Assembly: GCA_016177345.1 (NCBI GenBank)
Contig: JACOVM010000002.1
Location: forward strand, 1 to 15,322
DNA length: 15,322 nucleotides
Origin: Candidatus Woesearchaeota archaeon
GTDB taxonomy: Archaea; Nanobdellota; Nanobdellia; Woesearchaeales; UBA12501
Direction: 5' to 3'
Shown in pieces: positions 7,165-13,037 of the stretch (positions are counted from its first letter, which is position 1; every line of letters starts with the position of its first letter). Both the position numbers and the translations under genes were made by a program. The notes under the pieces were generated by a model, which ran no database searches, was not told the origin of the DNA, and worked only from the letters and a program-made list of their open reading frames with translations.

Positions 7165-8240
7165 AAACAATGGCTAAGATAATAACCAGGATACGACGTG
7201 AAACGCATAGGCCAGTTTTTATGGCGTTTTTAACGTTATTCCTCATTCTTCTTGTCCTCGGCTCTATTCTTTTGATGACAGGCTGTCAAACCTTACGAAG
7301 CGGGAGGGGAGTGAAAGAAAGGCCATTACACACCGGAACAGAGGCGCTCTCCTTTTCATTTATTCAAGGAACGCTTCCAAAAATAGTATCTGCACCAGAG
7401 CAAGGGCACGAGGGTATACCCTTTACGTTTTCTATTACGATGGAAAACAAAGGGGCTTCTGATATCATCAATGGCTACTTTGCCTTGGCTCTAGAAGAGG
7501 GGTATCTTCAATTTAGTGAGTGGGACTTTCGGGGAGGAGACATGAACCCTCTTTCAAGCGGTGAGCGAGTAACCTTCCGCATCCAAGGAAGAACAGAAGA
7601 CAACCCTTTTGGGCAACAACATGCATTCTCGGCAACCGTTGTGCCGCTCCCTCTTGGATTATTGGAGGAGCAGCACAGTAGCACGATCATCCTCACGGCG
7701 TGCTATGATTACAAAACAGCAGCCTCTGCTGAAATCTGTATTGATACTGATGTTCAAGGGTTGTATCGTGCTGAGAAGCCATGCACTGGCAAGCCTGTTC
7801 TTTTTTCAGGAGGCCAGGGAGGGCCTGTTTCTGTTACCCATATCGAGCAGACCATGGCAAGGCTTGGAGAAGACTCTCTTTCCCCCCGATTCACTATCAC
7901 CGTAAAAAATGTTGGAAAAGGAGAGGTAGTCTCAAGAGAGATGATCGAAGAAGCATGCAGCTCTTCTCCATCCTCCCTTTCATTACGCTCTGAAGATATT
8001 AACCAAGTGACGCTGGAAAATGTTGCCTTCTCTGGCTTTACCCTCGAAGAAGGAGAAATCATCTGTGATACCACGAAATCCCAACTAAGAAATGGAGAGG
8101 CTAAATTTCGCTGCAGGCTCCAGCGTGGCTTAATGAGTGCAACTCAAGAAACCTATCTTACGACAATGACAGTCGAAATGTCGTATGGCTACACCCATTC
8201 CATCTCTTCACCAGTTACGCTAGAGAGGACGTTATACTAG
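7161..8240 (+). CDS. Surface lipoprotein 1 of a paralogous triplet
   Basis: No named family. 359 residues; the ATG overlaps the stop of the five-TM gene (ATGA), so translation is probably coupled. A basic 20-residue N-terminus (KIITRIRRETHRP) precedes a hydrophobic stretch (about 19-39) and the lipobox LMTGC with Cys42, implying export and lipid anchoring. The mature protein looks like two beta-sandwich domains: about 60-190, starting LSFSFIQGTLPKI with the MENKGAS strand-turn, and about 222-355 with ITVKNVGKGE. The signature CYDYKTAASAEIC (181-193) is shared with the other two lipoproteins in this block. Cysteines 181, 193, 208, 266, 302 and 318 align with six in each paralog, suggesting up to three disulfides outside the cell. 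The end, VEMSYGYTHSISSPVTLE, is likewise shared. Function is unknown; a surface adhesin or structural role is possible. Confidence 0.92.
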   Translation: MKTMAKIITRIRRETHRPVFMAFLTLFLILLVLGSILLMTGCQTLRSGRGVKERPLHTGTEALSFSFIQGTLPKIVSAPEQGHEGIPFTFSITMENKGASDIINGYFALALEEGYLQFSEWDFRGGDMNPLSSGERVTFRIQGRTEDNPFGQQHAFSATVVPLPLGLLEEQHSSTIILTACYDYKTAASAEICIDTDVQGLYRAEKPCTGKPVLFSGGQGGPVSVTHIEQTMARLGEDSLSPRFTITVKNVGKGEVVSREMIEEACSSSPSSLSLRSEDINQVTLENVAFSGFTLEEGEIICDTTKSQLRNGEAKFRCRLQRGLMSATQETYLTTMTVEMSYGYTHSISSPVTLERTLY

Positions 8241-8280
8241 CAGATTAATGACACTATCAGATATATACTGGCAGATTAAT
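8233..8280 (+). repeat. Duplicated gene end including the stop codon
   Basis: TATACTAGCAGATTAAT (8233-8249) recurs as TATACTGGCAGATTAAT (8264-8280), 16 of 17 identical. The first copy contains the final codon and TAG stop of lipoprotein 1; in the second copy the TAG has become TGG. Confidence 0.85.
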
Positions 8281-8304
8281 AAGAGATAAGAATAAGAGAT
8301 AAGA
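8280..8304 (+). repeat. Tandem TAAGAGATAAGA, period 13
   Basis: Exact 12-mers at 8280-8291 and 8293-8304, directly after the duplicated gene end. The rest of the gap up to the next promoter is AT-rich with a weak GCGCT/AGCGC hairpin (8331-8349) and no gene. Confidence 0.85.
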
Positions 8305-8363
8305 GTATAGTATAATCGTATAGTCTCTTAGCGCTCACTATTTAAGCGCCATTACATACAAAG

Positions 8364-8383
8364 TTTATAAAAATTTATAAAAA
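8364..8383 (+). promoter_or_regulatory. Exactly duplicated TATA box of lipoprotein 2
   Basis: TTTATAAAAA occurs twice head to tail (8364-8373 and 8374-8383). From the upstream box, initiation near 8394 would give a leader carrying the AGGAG at 8398-8402; from the downstream box, initiation near 8404 would give a leader of about 9 nt without it. The choice of box would thus decide whether the mRNA has a ribosome binding site. Confidence 0.6.
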
Positions 8384-8389
8384 GAAATC

Positions 8390-8402
8390 CTCCTAATAGG
8401 AG
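8390..8402 (+). promoter_or_regulatory. Ribosome binding site within a small hairpin
   Basis: AGGAG (8398-8402), 10 nt before the ATG at 8413, is complementary to CTCCT (8390-8394) with a 3-nt loop. Five pairs could mask the site in transcripts that start far enough upstream. The stem is short, so the effect is uncertain. Confidence 0.35.
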
Positions 8403-8412
8403 TGTTCCACCA

Positions 8413-9447
8413 ATGAGTTCCATCAAAAACCTACTTGGGCAACGAAGGTACTGTATTTCTTTCCTTACTGTCATTCTTCTTGTTATTCTCGTTTCAGGGT
8501 GTCAAACTGGCGGATTTAGGCGGTCAGGCCAGGATACTCGAACATATGACTTTCACACTGGCTCTACTGGATTAGTTATGACGTTTCTCCCTGGCAATCC
8601 CCCTCCCAGGATATATGAGGGAGATTCCCTTCATCTGGTGATGGAATATGCTAATAAAGGCGCAACACCGATTGAAGGAGGGCTTTTCTATGTTAGTGGG
8701 TTTGATCCCCAGTATGTTCATCTCAGCCCGTCAGGATCAACAGGAACAGCATTTAACGCTGAAGGAAAAAGCGTGTTTAACCCCCAGGGTGAGCTTTCAC
8801 AGGTGATTGAATTCACCGATCCTGCCGTAGAAATGCCACCCAATACTGATCGATTTCGGCAAATCTTCAAAGTAAGCTCTTGTTATCCTTACAAGACAGA
8901 AGCCTCTGCACAAGTCTGTGTCGACCCTGATCCCCGTGGCCTTGAAGTAGAGGATAAGGTCTGTGTGATGGGAAATATTGGGCTCAAAACCCAGGGAGCT
9001 CCCATTGCAGTGACAAGTGTCGAACAAGAAGCAGCCCGCGACCAAATCCAGTTTAAGGTTCACGTGTCAAATGTCGGGAGGGGTACGGTTCTCGCTGCTG
9101 GAGGGGGCATTGCTGCTTATTCTGGAGACATTTCCCCTTCATCATTAGGTATCCCAATTGCTAATTGCCATCGTGATTTAACCAGGGAGCAAATTGATAA
9201 GGTGTATATTCGCGCACGAGTATCCGGTCAAGAGCTGGAATGTTTTCCTCGCCTCATTCGCTTAAATCCAAGCGGGTCTGGCTTCAGCTTTTGTCGGCTC
9301 ACGCTGAGCACAATGTCAACGAGGGTGCTTGATGCGTACATGACTAATCTCGATGTTGACCTTTATTATGGCTACCGAGACACGATTACTGTTCCAGTAG
9401 AAGTTCTTAAGCTGCCGGGCGGCCTGACACCGTATGGGTATCGTTGA
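8413..9447 (+). CDS. Surface lipoprotein 2 of a paralogous triplet
   Basis: No named family. 344 residues; N-terminus with two arginines, hydrophobic stretch about 15-28 and lipobox LVSGC with Cys30, so probably exported and lipid-anchored. It aligns along its length with the lipoprotein encoded just upstream at 7161: LVMTFLPGNPPPRIYEG (54-70) and MEYANKGATPI in the first beta domain, CYPYKTEASAQVC (157-169), the GAPIAVTSVEQ segment (195-205) opening the second domain, HVSNVGRG (217-224), and the ending VDLYYGYRDTITVPVEV. Cysteines 157, 169, 184, 252, 277 and 294 match the six of that paralog with similar spacing. It differs in having its own promoter with a duplicated TATA box and a 172-nt gap from its neighbour. 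Function unknown; separate control may allow different dosage from lipoprotein 1. Confidence 0.92.
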   Translation: MSSIKNLLGQRRYCISFLTVILLVILVSGCQTGGFRRSGQDTRTYDFHTGSTGLVMTFLPGNPPPRIYEGDSLHLVMEYANKGATPIEGGLFYVSGFDPQYVHLSPSGSTGTAFNAEGKSVFNPQGELSQVIEFTDPAVEMPPNTDRFRQIFKVSSCYPYKTEASAQVCVDPDPRGLEVEDKVCVMGNIGLKTQGAPIAVTSVEQEAARDQIQFKVHVSNVGRGTVLAAGGGIAAYSGDISPSSLGIPIANCHRDLTREQIDKVYIRARVSGQELECFPRLIRLNPSGSGFSFCRLTLSTMSTRVLDAYMTNLDVDLYYGYRDTITVPVEVLKLPGGLTPYGYR

Positions 9448-9480
9448 ATTTTGAGATAGTGGTGTGAATTTTGAGATAGT
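9445..9480 (+). repeat. Tandem duplication beginning at a stop codon
   Basis: TGAATTTTGAGATAGT occurs exactly at 9445-9460 and 9465-9480 (period 20). The first copy starts with the TGA stop of lipoprotein 2. A partial third copy (GTGTGAAGTTTGG) follows near 9486-9498. Confidence 0.9.
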
Positions 9481-9520
9481 TGGCGGTGTGAAGTTTGGAA
9501 AGAGATTATGAAATACAGCA

Positions 9521-10150
9521 TTATGCTATCCTATTTTTTCCTTTTTGCTTTTTTTGAATTGCTGATACCTCAAGCTCCTCGTCCTGGACGTAAGGGATTC
9601 CAAGTTTAAGCGCGGTATATGCCTTTTGAAGCTCTCGGCCTAGGTACGCAGCATGGTCTGGCCGGTCAATAATCTTTTCTCGAAGAATTGTTTGGTACAC
9701 TTCAAGAGGTGTTGTTCCGACGATGGTTACTTCGATGGTATTTCGTTTCCCACAAAAGCCGACTTCTATCTGCTGCTTCTCAGGATTTGTTCGAATAAGG
9801 AAGTATCCTTTTGGGTCAAGTACAAATTCTTTAGCATCATTATACACTGCAGTAATTGTTTTTATATTGTTCTCTATGCTAACTTCAGTGGTAACAAGCT
9901 CTTCGCCCTTCTCAAGATCTTCCACCCCTATTGCGCTTACTGGGCATAGGCTTGCTGCGGCCATCATTCTTTCTGCGGTAATGCTGTCGCAGGTTATAGT
10001 AAGAATTTCTTGGTCTCCCTCCCTTTTTGATCCCTTTAAGTGGGCCCTATTTTCATCAGTCATGACAAAATGAGCAGGATCCTTTGCTGTGCACATCGCT
10101 GCCCCAATGCATTTGTCAGTATGATATACCACTTTTAGTTTTCGCGTCAT
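9521..10150 (-). CDS. Three-cysteine ferredoxin fused to a DUF4346-like domain
   Basis: 209 residues from the ATG at 10150, chosen because the TATA box 10172-10181 is centred 26.5 nt away; an in-frame ATG at 10171 touches that box. Residues 1-80 form a single-cluster ferredoxin: YHTDKCIGAAMC (Cys14, Cys20), HFVMTDENRAHLKG, and SLCPVSAIGVED (Cys69-Pro70). The central ligand of the usual CxxCxxC is alanine, as in [3Fe-4S] ferredoxins that serve P450s; Cys54 is an extra cysteine of unknown role. Residues about 105-193 match what I recall of DUF4346: KEFVLDPKGYFLIRT, IEVGFCGKRNTIEV, TPLEVYQTILRE, and DHAAYLGRELQKAYTALKLG. A Lys-rich tail ends the protein. DUF4346 occurs in archaeal pterin-related and thymidylate-synthase-like contexts, so a redox step in C1 or pterin chemistry is conceivable but unproven. 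It sits alone on the minus strand between two lipoprotein genes, with no obvious functional link to them. Confidence 0.87.
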   Translation of the reverse strand: MTRKLKVVYHTDKCIGAAMCTAKDPAHFVMTDENRAHLKGSKREGDQEILTITCDSITAERMMAAASLCPVSAIGVEDLEKGEELVTTEVSIENNIKTITAVYNDAKEFVLDPKGYFLIRTNPEKQQIEVGFCGKRNTIEVTIVGTTPLEVYQTILREKIIDRPDHAAYLGRELQKAYTALKLGIPYVQDEELEVSAIQKKQKGKNRIA

Positions 10151-10171
10151 ACCACTTCTTCGTATGGACAT

Positions 10172-10181
10172 TATTTTTAAG
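10172..10181 (-). promoter_or_regulatory. TATA box of the ferredoxin-DUF4346 gene
   Basis: CTTAAAAATA on the minus strand, centred 26.5 nt before the ATG at 10150, so the transcript should be leaderless. Confidence 0.6.
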
Positions 10182-10218
10182 CTTTGCGATCTCCGTGGTT
10201 GAACAAAAATAAGAAAAA

Positions 10219-10228
10219 CTTTATAAAG
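10219..10228 (+). promoter_or_regulatory. TATA box of lipoprotein 3
   Basis: CTTTATAAAG, a perfect palindrome, is centred 26.5 nt before the ATG at 10250, predicting a leaderless mRNA. It also argues against a TTG start at 10184, which lies upstream of this box. Confidence 0.65.
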
Positions 10229-10249
10229 AGGAGTTCCTATTTCAGGGAT

Positions 10250-11290
10250 ATGTCTTCACGACTATTTCACCTTGGTTTTTTAGTTAGCCTCTTGTTGTCA
10301 GTTGTATTGCTCTCTGGGTGCGGGGGTAGGGAAGAGTCAGGTATCGATGCAACTACCCCATTTATTGGTGGGAAGAATGGTTTATCTGCAAGCTTTATTG
10401 CCGGTTCGCCACCAGATGAAGTGTTTGACAACAGTAATTTTCCATTTGGCATTACTCTCCAGCTGAAGAATCTTGGAGAAGCGCCAGTTTTGCCTGAGCG
10501 TGCTTATGTTGAAGTACTAGGCATTAACCCTATTGACTTTGGCGTGCCAAGCCAAGAATATCTGATTAGGAATTTTCCAAATAGGCTTCAGGGAGCAAGA
10601 AAGAACTTTGATGGCTCTGTCATTGATGGCGGCCAGGCGCTTGTCGAGCTTCCCTTTGGTCCTGATACCACGATTGATACCTTTCAATACGTTCCTGATC
10701 TTCACGGAAATACTCCCGTGACAATTCGAGCTGACATTTGTTATGATTACCTTACGAAGACAAGTACGAAAATCTGTATTAAGAGAAACCTTCTCGAAAC
10801 AGGCCGTGCAGAATTATGCCAGATAAGTGGAGAAAAAACACCGTTTAATTCAGGAGCTCCAATTCACATCACTCAATTCCGGGAAGACCCTATTGCTTCA
10901 GACAAGATCCAGGTGAACTTTGTGATCGAACACGTTGGAGATGCAAACGATGCATTCTTCAATGTTGACGCCCCAGAAGGAGCTTGTGACGATACTATCA
11001 CGAATCCAGACCGGTATGTGGTAAAAGTTATTCCAAAGACAAGGATAGGCACTGCTGTTCCAGAATGCAGTGGCTTAGAGGACACGTTCACTACAGCTGA
11101 CGGTATTACTGGTGGCTACGTCCACTTGTTTGATGGGGCTCCAAGGCCTGTTGTTTGCACGGTTGATGTTGGAGAGATTGACAGCACCTTTGAGCACCTC
11201 TTTGAAGTAGATCTCGAGTACAAGTATCTTCAGTCAATTCAGAAGACTATGCTAATTAAGGATGTTGGGCTAACTGATGAGGACGAATAG
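10250..11290 (+). CDS. Surface lipoprotein 3 of a paralogous triplet
   Basis: No named family. 346 residues from the ATG at 10250, which follows a palindromic TATA box by 26.5 nt; longer reading starts at 10184 would lack a signal peptide at the right depth. Hydrophobic stretch about 8-21 and lipobox LLSGC with Cys24, followed by GGRE. It is the most diverged of the three: LSASFIAGSPPDEVFD (45-60), QLKNLGEAP (71-79), CYDYLTKTSTKIC (164-176), GAPIHITQF (202-210), VIEHVGDAND (225-234), and the ending VDLEYKYLQSIQKTML. Cysteines 164, 176, 190, 246, 273 and 303 fill the same six positions as in the other two. The tail is acidic (DEDE). It has its own promoter and is separated from lipoprotein 2 by the minus-strand ferredoxin gene, so that gene may have been inserted into an older array. 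Confidence 0.92.
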   Translation: MSSRLFHLGFLVSLLLSVVLLSGCGGREESGIDATTPFIGGKNGLSASFIAGSPPDEVFDNSNFPFGITLQLKNLGEAPVLPERAYVEVLGINPIDFGVPSQEYLIRNFPNRLQGARKNFDGSVIDGGQALVELPFGPDTTIDTFQYVPDLHGNTPVTIRADICYDYLTKTSTKICIKRNLLETGRAELCQISGEKTPFNSGAPIHITQFREDPIASDKIQVNFVIEHVGDANDAFFNVDAPEGACDDTITNPDRYVVKVIPKTRIGTAVPECSGLEDTFTTADGITGGYVHLFDGAPRPVVCTVDVGEIDSTFEHLFEVDLEYKYLQSIQKTMLIKDVGLTDEDE

Positions 11291-11298
11291 GGCGAATA
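11282..11298 (+). repeat. Nine-nt duplication spanning a stop codon
   Basis: GACGAATAG (11282-11290) is followed by GGCGAATAA (11291-11299). The first unit includes the last two codons and TAG stop of lipoprotein 3; the second places an in-frame TAA three codons later. Confidence 0.7.
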
Positions 11299-11318
11299 AT
11301 TAGGAATCTCTTAACGAG

Positions 11319-11389
11319 TTTATTTATCATTTATTTATCAGCTATCCTTAATTTAACATTTAACTATTCTTACTATCTATTCTTACTAT
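11319..11389. repeat. Two exact tandem duplications between convergent genes
   Basis: TTTATTTATCA is repeated at 11319-11329 and 11330-11340. CTATTCTTACTAT is repeated at 11364-11376 and 11377-11389, the second copy covering the stop codon of the minus-strand rfcS gene. The T-rich plus strand may help end transcription of lipoprotein 3. Confidence 0.85.
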
Positions 11390-12366
11390 TCTTCCCTCTC
11401 TGTTTTTGCCCCAGCTGTTCCGGCCAGTGCCACTTTTGCCAGAAACGCTTCCAACTGGAGGTATTCGTCAGACCCCTCGCTTAATCGAAACTCGCATTCG
11501 CCGCACGCACTAATCAGCTTCATTTTAGTCCTTCCATCAATGCTCAAGTCGAGGATTTCTTTTTGGATCTGTTTGATAATATCAATGCCGGCTAACCCAT
11601 AATCTACCATGGTTTTAAGGAGCATTGATCTTGCGTCGATGAATTTGTTTTGGATGGCAAGGGTGAGCATGGTTTTGATTTCTGCTGGCTTTGCCATTGA
11701 TGCCATAGAAAATACGACGTCCTCATCAAGGTTACTTGTCAGGGATGCGCAGCTTTGAAGAAGATTTTCAAGCTTCCTGCAATCACCGCCGCAAGCGTCA
11801 TACAATGCTTCCTTTGCCGTATCAGTAATGGTAAGCAGTTCTCGTTGTGTTATTCCTTCGAGGATCGCAAAAATTTCTTTTTTTTCCAGCGGCTTAAACC
11901 GAAACATGGCACAGCGCGATTGGATGGGGTCAATAATCTTTGATGAATAATTTGCAGAAAGGATAAACCGGGTAGTTTGCGTAAAATTTTCCATGGTTCT
12001 GCGCAATGCCTGCTGAGCTTCTCTCGTGAGCGCATCACACTCATCAAGATAAATAATCTTAAACGGTGCCTGGCCTATTGCCTTTGTCCTTGCAAAGTCT
12101 TTCACTTTGTTTCGTATAACATCAATGCCCCTCTCGTCAGAAGCGTTTAGTTCCAGAACATTATTCTTCCACTCCTCCCCGAATAGTGTTCTGGAAATAA
12201 CAAGGGCCGTGGTCGTTTTTCCAACCCCTGCAGGTCCAGTAAACAACAAGTGGGGAAGATTTTTTTGCCGGACGAGCGCTTCGATGCGTTTAATGATCTC
12301 TTGCTGGCCATGGATTTCGGAGAATTCCCTTGGCCTATATTTTTCAGTCCATATCGTGAGTGTCAT
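11386..12366 (-). CDS. rfcS: Replication factor C small subunit (clamp loader)
   Basis: 326-residue AAA+ ATPase that with the large subunit (RfcL, not in this window) loads the PCNA sliding clamp on primed DNA. Motifs in order: WTEKYRPREFSEIHGQ (6-21), Walker A GPAGVGKT (44-51), LNASDERGIDVIR (73-85), Walker B IYLDECD (105-111, Asp108-Glu109), RRTMENF, sensor 1 LSANYSSKII (136-145), IQSRCAMFRF (148-157, SRC arginine-finger motif), sensor 2 GGDCRKLEN (193-201), and the helical collar domain to about 315. The usual DEAD/DECD box and length fit archaeal RfcS. The ATG at 12366 is about 27 nt from a TATA box, predicting a leaderless mRNA. The stop TAG lies in a tandem repeat. The PRC-barrel gene is upstream on the same strand with a 93-nt gap holding this promoter. 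Confidence 0.97.
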   Translation of the reverse strand: MTLTIWTEKYRPREFSEIHGQQEIIKRIEALVRQKNLPHLLFTGPAGVGKTTTALVISRTLFGEEWKNNVLELNASDERGIDVIRNKVKDFARTKAIGQAPFKIIYLDECDALTREAQQALRRTMENFTQTTRFILSANYSSKIIDPIQSRCAMFRFKPLEKKEIFAILEGITQRELLTITDTAKEALYDACGGDCRKLENLLQSCASLTSNLDEDVVFSMASMAKPAEIKTMLTLAIQNKFIDARSMLLKTMVDYGLAGIDIIKQIQKEILDLSIDGRTKMKLISACGECEFRLSEGSDEYLQLEAFLAKVALAGTAGAKTEREE

Positions 12367-12388
12367 GAATGGGACAAATAAGGGATGG

Positions 12389-12397
12389 TATAAAAAG
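12389..12397 (-). promoter_or_regulatory. TATA box of rfcS
   Basis: CTTTTTATA on the minus strand, centred about 27 nt before the ATG at 12366, so rfcS can be transcribed independently of the PRC-barrel gene as a leaderless mRNA. Confidence 0.6.
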
Positions 12398-12459
12398 CTT
12401 GCTTAAGATGAAGCTACAGTGAGAAAGGAAGTGAAAGGAAAATAGGCCGGTAAGCTGTG

Positions 12460-12726
12460 CTACACAATCTCTTCTTCAGCAATAACCATAAAGTCGCCGA
12501 TCGCAATAACTGCACTAAAAGGGATGAGAAAATTTCCTTGTTTATCCTTTTCGAGATCAAGCTTTAGCGTGTATGGTGTTGGATTGGTAAGGATCAAATT
12601 AATGAGCTCTCCTGACTTTGTCTCAAACATGATGTCCCCCACTTCTCCAAAGCGCTTTCCTGTTTTTGACACAACTATTTTTCCAAGAAGTTGCTTTGAA
12701 AACTTTTTGTCTTCCTCGGCTGCCAC
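12460..12726 (-). CDS. Small PRC-barrel domain protein
   Basis: 88 residues, essentially one PRC-barrel: FSKQLLGKIVVSKTGKRFGE (9-28), VGDIMFETKSGELINLIL (29-46), then FLIPFSAVIAIGDFMVIAEE (66-85), the classic six-strand pattern with the I-x-PxSxVxxIGDxxIV ending. Starts at a GTG (12726) with GAGG eight nt upstream; the only in-frame codons further upstream reach a stop without another start. A TATA-like TTTAAAT at 12800-12807 may drive it with a leader of about 50 nt. Stand-alone archaeal PRC-barrel proteins were long unassigned; in haloarchaea small ones (CdpB1/CdpB2) act in cell division with SepF and FtsZ, so a division role is a reasonable guess, while RNA-related roles have also been proposed for PRC-barrels. 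Neither is shown here. Confidence 0.9.
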   Translation of the reverse strand: MAAEEDKKFSKQLLGKIVVSKTGKRFGEVGDIMFETKSGELINLILTNPTPYTLKLDLEKDKQGNFLIPFSAVIAIGDFMVIAEEEIV

Positions 12727-12876
12727 TGATTGTCCCTCACGTTATTAAGATTCTCGGTATTTCTCTTTTTACTATTGGAGAATCAGATATTGAAGTACTA
12801 TTTAAATATTGTGATACTCGTTTCTTCAGGTTCTCGTCTTGTTTTCACCAATACAGTACGATTTTTTAGTTAGGTG

Positions 12877-12882
12877 TTTATA
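12877..12882 (+). promoter_or_regulatory. TATA-like box before a possible small ORF
   Basis: TTTATA, centred about 27 nt before an ATG at 12907. In the gap between the divergent PRC-barrel and tyrS genes (12727-13037) this and the TTTAAA boxes at 12801 and 13010 are the only promoter-like elements. Confidence 0.4.
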
Positions 12883-12906
12883 GTTTGGGCTTTTGGGAGC
12901 TCTATA

Positions 12907-12918
12907 ATGAGGCCATGA
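12907..12918 (+). other. Possible leaderless three-codon ORF (MRP-stop)
   Basis: ATG AGG CCA TGA, its ATG about 27 nt from the TATA-like box at 12877 and its TGA overlapping the next ATG at 12915 (ATGA). Too short to judge as a gene; listed because the same arrangement recurs before the M24 peptidase at 14182. Confidence 0.25.
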
Positions 12919-13034
12919 ATAATTGGGTCATGAATGATCAGAAAGAGGCTCGACCTGATGCTAGTGGCAGACTTTTCAAATACTACCTACTCTACCTACT
13001 CGAAAAACATTTAAATGGCCTTCCTATCGAATAA
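12915..13034 (+). CDS. Possible 39-residue protein upstream of tyrS
   Basis: Unrecognised. The reading frame starts MNNWVMNDQKEARPDASGR and continues with a hydrophobic, helix-like part (LFKYYLLYLLEKHLNGLPIE), ending at a TAA three nt before the tyrS ATG. The N-terminal half is polar and the C-terminal half could be an amphipathic helix. Its start overlaps the stop of a three-codon ORF as ATGA. Against it: the YYLLYLL part is encoded by a tandem repeat (TACCTACTC units, 12981-13000), the end overlaps the tyrS TATA box, and no good ribosome binding site is seen (GAGG lies only 2 nt upstream). It could be a real small protein or chance. Confidence 0.35.
   Translation: MNNWVMNDQKEARPDASGRLFKYYLLYLLEKHLNGLPIE
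13008..13017 (+). promoter_or_regulatory. TATA box of tyrS
   Basis: CATTTAAATG, palindromic, centred 25.5 nt before the tyrS ATG at 13038. This predicts a leaderless mRNA; no ribosome binding site precedes the ATG. Confidence 0.6.
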
Positions 13035-13037
13035 GCC

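Noticed and set aside
10151..10171. Upstream ATG start for the ferredoxin gene at 10171
   Set aside because: It abuts the TATA box at 10172-10181; ATG 10150 is at the leaderless distance and the ferredoxin fold needs no extra residues.
10184..10249. Longer start for lipoprotein 3 at 10184
   Set aside because: A TTG start would lie upstream of the palindromic TATA box and add 22 residues before the signal peptide. ATG 10250 has the expected spacing.
12915..12975. C/D-box guide RNA in the gap before tyrS
   Set aside because: UGAUG- and CUGA-like words occur, but not in the required order and spacing with matched C and D boxes.
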